Shown here piece by piece: positions 57,915 to 64,000 of a DNA stretch of 64,000 nt; position 1 is the first letter of the stretch, and each line of letters begins with the position of its first letter. The DNA is taken from the NCBI RefSeq assembly GCF_001540865.1, contig NC_033623.1, forward strand, positions 13,309,278 through 13,373,277, given 5' to 3'. Origin of the DNA: Ananas comosus. Taxonomy: Eukaryota; Streptophyta; Magnoliopsida; Poales; Bromeliaceae. Below the pieces are notes generated by a model. The model made no database searches. It worked only from the letters and a program-made list of their open reading frames with translations, and had not been told where the DNA came from. A program made the position numbers and the translations under genes.

Positions 57915-58897
57915 TTAAATAAATAAAAATGCTTGACCAGACATGCTTCCGGATCTGTGGGGAGGCAACGGAGGCCTATTAAAACTGTTTCTTTTTGGAC
58001 CGAGTAGAGAAAAAGTGCTTCTCGAGTGCTTTTTTGTAATGGACTTGGGAGATAATTGCTTGTGGTGACCATCCCAAACACTGCAGTAGCTTTTGCATGA
58101 TTTGAGCTTCTTCTTACACGGCCTCTCCAGCTTCACAAGATCCTCCAAACTCTTCACATTGGATAGGGAGGTGAAGGATTGGGACTTCCCCTGGAAGTGC
58201 TTTGAGAGCCCTCTCCTGTAAATCCCCAGAAGCAATTTCATTAGTTTTGAACCAAATATTATGATCTGCATATAACCCTTGAGAGAGTAGGGAAAAATTA
58301 CCAAAAAAAAGGAAAAAAAAAAACACCAAACTATGTTCACATCCCCCTTGGTTTAGTTTGTTTGTTATTACGTACTTTATAACCCTACTCTCTAATTTTT
58401 CATCTAAAAACAACCAAGTAATGGAATATCTATAATGTTTATTCTACTAATTTTTGCCAAGTTTGATTTTTTTTAGCAACTTTTAATACAATTTTTTTCA
58501 ATTCTTATTTTAAAAACAGTTTAAAATGTTTCTAAATAATGCTACACCGTACCAGCTATAATATTTTAGAGTTTTTTTTTTTCCTAACTAACATTCAAAA
58601 TAAAAATTTGAAAATTACTATATGAATTGAAGGTGTAACTTACTTGAAGGGGAGTCGAGTGATCAAAGAAGACATCTCATACAACGGCCCCTGATCTTCG
58701 AAATCATCATTCCTCGACGGCGGCGACGCCGACGAATTCAACGAAGAAGTTGCGTCCTCCTCCGTCGACGAATTCGAGCGGCTCGAATCCTCGTCCTCCG
58801 AAAAGGAAGACATGGATCCAATATCATCACCGTCGCTGTCAGCCACCATTTCATTCGCCATCCCGTGCTCGCTTTGCGGAAAAAGAGACACCTCCAT
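57915..58897 (-). CDS. OXIDATIVE STRESS 3-like protein
   Basis: Two minus-strand exons (58897-58644, 58215-57915) give 184 residues; a second Met at codon 13 (MANEMVADSDG) is an alternative start. The N-terminal half is Ser/Asp/Glu-rich (SMSSFSEDEDSSRSNSS). The family core spans the splice: GPLYEMSSLITRLPFKRGLS, then KHFQGKSQSFTSLSNVKSLE. Members of this plant family are nuclear proteins that raise tolerance to heavy metals and oxidants and affect chromatin and transcription (established for Arabidopsis OXS3). A basic KKKLKSCKSY stretch could be a nuclear signal. The C-terminus RPPLPPHRSGSMSGQAFLF is also family-like. Upstream (58998-59140) are a TATATA-like site and a CT repeat. Confidence 0.85.
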
Positions 58898-61555
58898 TAA
58901 CTACTTATTCTCCCTCTTTGCCCTTTCCCTCGATCCTTTTCTCCTCTCCTCTTTAACTATGCACTTGAGCTCTCTATGATCTAATGCTATTTTATGTGTA
59001 TATATTCTTATCTTATTAAGGAAAAGGGGAGGGTATAAGAAGAGAAGAGGGAGGTGGTGGTGAGGATAAGTATATATTGGGGGGGAATAAATGGGATTCG
59101 GAGTTATCCACCGGGGCTCTCTCTCTCTCTCTTCTTATTTGGTACTAAGGCAGGGGGACAGAGTGGATAAGGCCTCCACATAACTCAACCCCTCCATATC
59201 CTACATGTGTAACTCCTACCTTGGCCCAAAATTTAATCCTACAACTTTATTTTATAATATAAAAATGTTTTTCTAATATTTTGTATGGGATGCTAGGAAT
59301 TCTGGCCTGCCACGGCTGCACCATGTCAGTCTGAATGCCGCACGTTTTGTGCGTGAAATTTTTTTTGCACATAATATTTTTGCCGTATATTTTTCGATGT
59401 GACAAATTGAGCTGCTTGTAATAATCTCGCTTAGTAGAATTTTATAGTGCGAAGATAGTTTATTCTCATAAATTGATTGTTTGTGATTGTGCAAAGCAGT
59501 TCCAAATATATGATTTTGAAAACTATATGTCTATTTTTTATTTAGAATAAAAAAATAAATTTTTTTTAAGCTTTGATTTATCACAAAATATTACATAGGT
59601 ATCATACTTAACAAGCCATATAATTCGGATGATGATACGTAATCCGGTGTAAAGTTTAAATTTGGACTAATTTACTTTTGACGGATGCTAATCTAGTGCA
59701 CCGGGTCCACACAACAATTTTTTCTTTTTTTTTTTTTTTTCTATTTTAAGTATTGGCCGGTTCATTGTTAATAATACAGGATCTTCCAGTATCTTCTCTG
59801 TCCCCCACATCCCATGGATTCGGGGCCCACAAATTTCGGAGGTGTATGAAAAAGCAAGATCATTATTCTTTTTTTAAAAAATAAAAACAATATAAATATA
59901 TTTGTTCCATAAACTATAGAGTGCGTGGTCCTTATCTGATTTTGGTCTCATGTCACCATGTTGTTGAGTAGTACACATAGAAGGGGATAGGATCACTTTG
60001 AATTTGTTAACTTTTCATTACCAAAAATGACATAGTTAAATTAGGTCAATGGATTGTAATGATACGATTAGTTAGTTAAATAATTAAAACAAGTTTCACA
60101 TTTAAAAAAAAAAATTTAATAATTGAATGCTCAAGATTATAATTGGATCTGATAATGTATCAGATATTACTGCTATCTGAATTCAAATTCGAACAAAAAT
60201 CATTTGTTGACTTTTTGATAATTTACATAAACTAATATTATTAGGTCTAAATTCATATTCAAATTTAAATTTTGTAAAACTATGACAAATAAGATCCCTG
60301 TATATATGGATTCCACAATTTTGGCCTTTACTCACTATTAAATACATTATTCTTACAAACAACTTCTACTAATTCAAAATTTAGTGATTAAATTTTATTC
60401 ATTATCTTGTCTTGTGAATTACAACAATCCCATTGATTTTTTTTTTTTTGGCCTATTAAATACGATCGAGCTTAGAACCCACCAGCTCACTATATAAATT
60501 TAGTTTCCTTCTCCAAATAAATAAATTAATAAATAAATAAAGATAATAAAATAATGTTGCAAAAATTTGGTGGTCTACTTCGATTGACTAATATCATGGG
60601 CCCCATCATTAAATATTGGATACTGTTTTGTCAAAATGAGTGGTCAAAATTAATCTAAACACAGTTTCTGACGTTCCCATGCACTTGGCCAACGCGGCTA
60701 ATTGTATGCCACAAATGTGCATCCAAGTAAATCAAAATTGAGAATAGTACTTATATACGCTTTTTATAGATGTGTATGTGTATATTTCACAATCTTATTT
60801 TCAAATATTAATTTTTAAATTTTAGTAAAAAAAATTAATAAGATAAATGCGCTAAGTTGAACCATAAAAAAATTTTTAGAAAAGAATAGCACGTTACTCT
60901 CTTTATTCATCAAAAGATAAACTAAGCGACAGAAATGAGATATCACAGATCTCCAAGTGGGCGGGAAATAAAAAAAAAAAAAACTACGCTACTGATTACA
61001 GCGGTACCGATTTGCTGAGAAAAAATACTTCCAAAAGTTCGTCAATTATTTAATACTGTAAACTGCTACGAATGAGTTCTGTTGGGTATTCGTAAAAAAC
61101 ACACCACACTGTTCCCAACCATAAAAAAGTTACAATGCATAATTTACATCTCAATCATATAGTTATCTAATTTGGCAAATTTAATTATCAGTATCAAAAA
61201 CATCTCTGTTAGTGATGTTATCCAAATATTTATTCCGGATAAGTTTTCTAAGCTCAATCCAATGATTTCAATATTATAGTTTTATCAGATAATCTTAAAA
61301 GAGTATGTACAGTGACTTCTACCTAATATTTTAGGTGTCACATCAATTACTACATTTTTTCGATCAAACTATAATTTTTGCTTCAAAAAATGAGTATTTC
61401 TCTATAAACGGCACAAATTTTTATCTTCAAACTTGCATAACTGATTAGATGTTCAATTGATTCTGATTTTTTATTAAATTCGAAAAAAAAATCAACTTCT
61501 AAAATGAAGGGTAATTTATTATTTAAGAGAAAATTTTTTAAAACAAGTGCACACG
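58898..61555. other. Intergenic DNA between OXS3-like and ALIS genes
   Basis: 58898-59180 is the likely OXS3 leader and promoter with CT runs (59128-59144). 59200-61555 is AT-rich with several poly-A or poly-T tracts and no recognised gene, SINE or MITE. Confidence 0.45.
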
Positions 61556-61561
61556 GATCAC

Positions 61562-61668
61562 AGCACCGACCGGTCACTCTTCTTGGACCCGGTTCACAGC
61601 TCCGATCGTGAGGCGTTGGAGGCGGACTGGCCACTCTTGGACCCGGTCCACAGCGCGGTTCGGCTTTG
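61562..61668. repeat. Imperfect tandem repeat, two units of about 55 bp
   Basis: ACCGGTCACTCTTCTTGGACCC-type text with GGTTCACAGC recurs as ACTGGCCACTCTTGGACCCG with GTCCACAGC. GC-rich against AT-rich surroundings, about 275-380 bp upstream of the ALIS start, so possibly in its promoter or 5' UTR. Confidence 0.55.
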
Positions 61669-61942
61669 ACCGGCTCCAAACGGTTCGTTTCCTCCCGCAA
61701 AACACCCTTCTTTGTCGGAGAAATATAATAACTATAATAATAATATTTATTGAAATTAATAAAACCCAACGGTTACTTTTTGGGTTTTTTATTTTTATTT
61801 TTTTACTTTTTACCTCTTTAATTTATCGTTCTATAAATTTTTTTTTTCCTTTTTGTGTGCATGTGTATGTATGTGTTGAGTCCAAGTAGCTAGCTAGAAG
61901 GCCACAGCTAGCTAGATATATGTAGTTGTCTGAACTTTTGTT

Positions 61943-64000
61943 ATGAATTCCAAAGCGGGTTCAACATTCGGAAGCGATGGAGCCACAGATTCTTCCGCCG
62001 CAAGGAGGAATTCCAAAAAACCCAAATGTATATTCCCTTCGAAATTTCATATAATATTTTTTTTATCCGATTTATTAATGTTACAATTCCTTAAAAATTG
62101 TTTTGTGATGGGTTTTAATTTCGCGAATTGAATTTTGTTGCAATTTTTTTTTTCAAATTTCAAAAAAAGAAAGAGAGGAAATGGCAATGTTAATAGATAT
62201 AATTTTGATGGTTGATATGGTAACTTGTTATTGATTTCTATAAGTTATAAAAAAGGGGGTGAAAAAAGAAATGTATTAATGATAGATTAGAGGATGTAGG
62301 ATGTTGTATATTTGGAGTATTTTTTGAAGCTGAGCTTAATTTATTCTGGCATTTATAAAGAACACGGTCGTAATGGCTAAGAAAAATGATCTTCTGTTGT
62401 TATATTTTTGATTCGATTATTACCACATAATTCTGCTTCCTATTATCACCTTCAGATTCCAAGTTCACACAGCAAGAGTTGCCAGCTTGTAAACCATTGC
62501 TAACTCCAGGAATTGTAAGTCCTACACTGCCTCTACAATGTGATTAATATGATCTTATTAAGATGTTATTTAAGAACTTTACTTTTTTAAATTTTTTTGT
62601 CCTTCAATGAACAGGTTATTTCTACCTTTGCTTTAATTGGTATTATCTTCATTCCTATTGGATTGGCCTCCTTGTCGGCATCAGAACATGTATAAATTAA
62701 TCGAATCCCTTTTCATAATTCAGCGTAATTTTGCATCATATTCGCATATCTGATCCTATGTTTAATATCTAGGTTGTGGAACTTGTAGACCGATATGATG
62801 CGGATTGCGTGCCGCAGCATTTGCGTGATGATAAACTGGCTTTCATTCAAAACAGTCAAACTAACAAAACTTGTACTCGAAGATTAATTGTAAGACCTGG
62901 TTTTTTTTCTTTTCTTTTCTTTTTTCGGTTTCTATAGATGTTATGCAGCTTGTTGTTCTGAAGAGTTTTGTCTTAATTGACTGGTAAAAGTAACATACAG
63001 GTGCCGAAGCAGATGTCGAGTCCCATCCAAGTTTATTATCAGCTCGATAACTTTTACCAGAATCATCGCCGGTATGTGAAATGTAGTAAGAGATTTATCG
63101 TGCGAGCTTACAATCTCTGCCTAGATAGTTCATCTTATTTACGATGTTTTGATTTTGTATTTGTCAACTATTCAACTCAAAATGAAGGGAATAAGATATA
63201 ATGGCTAGTGTTTTTATTTCATCTATTAAGAATATTTAGAATTCTTTGAATTTCCGTCTGTGCTATACCTTCAAATTACCATAACTTGAAGTGTGTCGAA
63301 GCTAAACAGTGATTCTTTGTCTTGTAGATATGTGAAAAGCCGCAGCGATAAGCAACTGAAGAGTAAATCGAGCGAACGGGAAACGAAAACTTGCGAACCA
63401 GAAGGCACCACCGGGGATGGGTTAGCAATTGTTCCCTGTGGTCTCATTGCTTGGAGCTTGTTCAATGATACATACAGTTTCTCGGCAAATAGTAAGTCTC
63501 TGCAGGTTAATAAGAAGGATATAGCTTGGCAGAGCGATAAGAAGCACAAATTCGGGAGCGATGTTTATCCCAAGAATTTCCAGAGCGGGGGTCTGATTGG
63601 CGGTGCCACCCTTAATGCTAGCATACCTGTAAACTCTCTGTCTTTATTCTATTTCACTTAATAACCTGAAATGTCAGTTGCTTTGTTAGATTTCCACTTT
63701 TGAGATTCTTGCACATAAATAATTACCAGAAAAGTTATTTGTTACATATAGATTTCACTGCAAAATCTGAATTTTCGTGTATAATTTGTTTCAGTTAAGT
63801 GAGCAGGAGGATCTCATTGTGTGGATGCGAACAGCTGCACTTCCAACTTTCAGGAAACTCTACGGAAGAATTGAGGTGGATCTCGAAGCGAATGAGGAAA
63901 TTACTGTAGTTATACAGAACAACTACAACACGTATAGTTTTGGCGGAAAGAAGAAACTTGTTCTTTCCACGACATCTTGGATAGGCGGAAAGAACAATTT
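61943..64000 (+). CDS. ALA-interacting subunit (CDC50/LEM3 family), 3' end outside window
   Basis: Exons 61943-62027, 62456-62514, 62615-62689, 62773-62889, 63001-63071, 63328-63628 and 63795 onward, all in phase. About 305 residues are visible; the family is usually near 350. CDC50-type subunits partner P4-ATPases (ALA) as phospholipid flippases and are needed for ER exit and activity. After a Ser/Lys-rich cytosolic head ([20 protein letters not shown]) comes a first membrane span at about 49-70 ([20 protein letters not shown]). A large lumenal domain follows with glycosylation sites (NKT, NDT, NAS), paired Cys and conserved [36 protein letters not shown] and [20 protein letters not shown]. 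The second span is beyond the edge. Plant ALIS identity is firm; which member is not determined. Confidence 0.93.

Overview
The window is plant nuclear DNA. The genes have spliced plant-type introns and sit in AT-rich intergenic DNA full of SINEs, solo LTRs, Mutator-like MITEs, a LINE relic and TA/GA microsatellites. The GC-rich coding ends at about 1-400 and 49.6-49.8 kb next to AT-rich flanks suggest a monocot, probably a commelinid. I cannot name the species. Five single-N bases (4094, 36926, 44188, 46438, 49579) look like collapsed assembly gaps, because several fall where a gene or repeat is broken.

Layout. At 2-400 (+) is the 3' end of a TPR gene of the chloroplast SLOW GREEN 1/lumen-common type. 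At 2743-14138 (-) is gene A, a giant 15-exon gene that joins a SEN1-like helicase, a UvrD-like helicase, TPR-like helices and a Lys-rich tail. At 15426-18605 (-) is CBP20, the small nuclear cap-binding subunit, with an AT-AC U12-type intron. From 18.6 to 24.2 kb lies a transposon nest: a LINE relic split by a Mutator-type MITE, a second MITE of the same family, and SINEs. A small hypothetical gene lies at 24184-24627 (-). Two tandem half-size paralogs of gene A follow: gene B at 28013-34159 (-) and gene C at 39750-43865 (-). Two further intact copies of the first exon and its promoter stand alone upstream of gene C, at 44504-44641 and 47907-48041. NDC1 nucleoporin is at about 49580-52717 (+), an intronless P-class PPR gene at 53766-55574 (+), an OXIDATIVE STRESS 3-like gene at 57915-58897 (-), and a CDC50/ALA-interacting subunit gene from 61943 (+) running off the right edge.

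The most unusual part is the helicase array at about 14-48 kb. Five copies of one promoter/exon-1 module serve three gene bodies. B and C match only the first six exons of gene A, with the same exon 5 and exon 6 lengths. Gene B has an Asp in place of the motif II Glu and a 1-bp frameshift in its last exon. Its first intron holds a long nested inverted repeat that could fold into a hairpin RNA. Gene C has three in-frame candidate first exons upstream, which could be alternative promoters or leftovers of unequal crossing-over.

The other genes are single-copy housekeeping functions (cap binding, nuclear pore, lipid flippase subunit, organelle RNA processing, stress response) with no evident functional link to each other. 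Exon coordinates were derived by hand from splice consensus and reading frame and have not been checked against transcripts.
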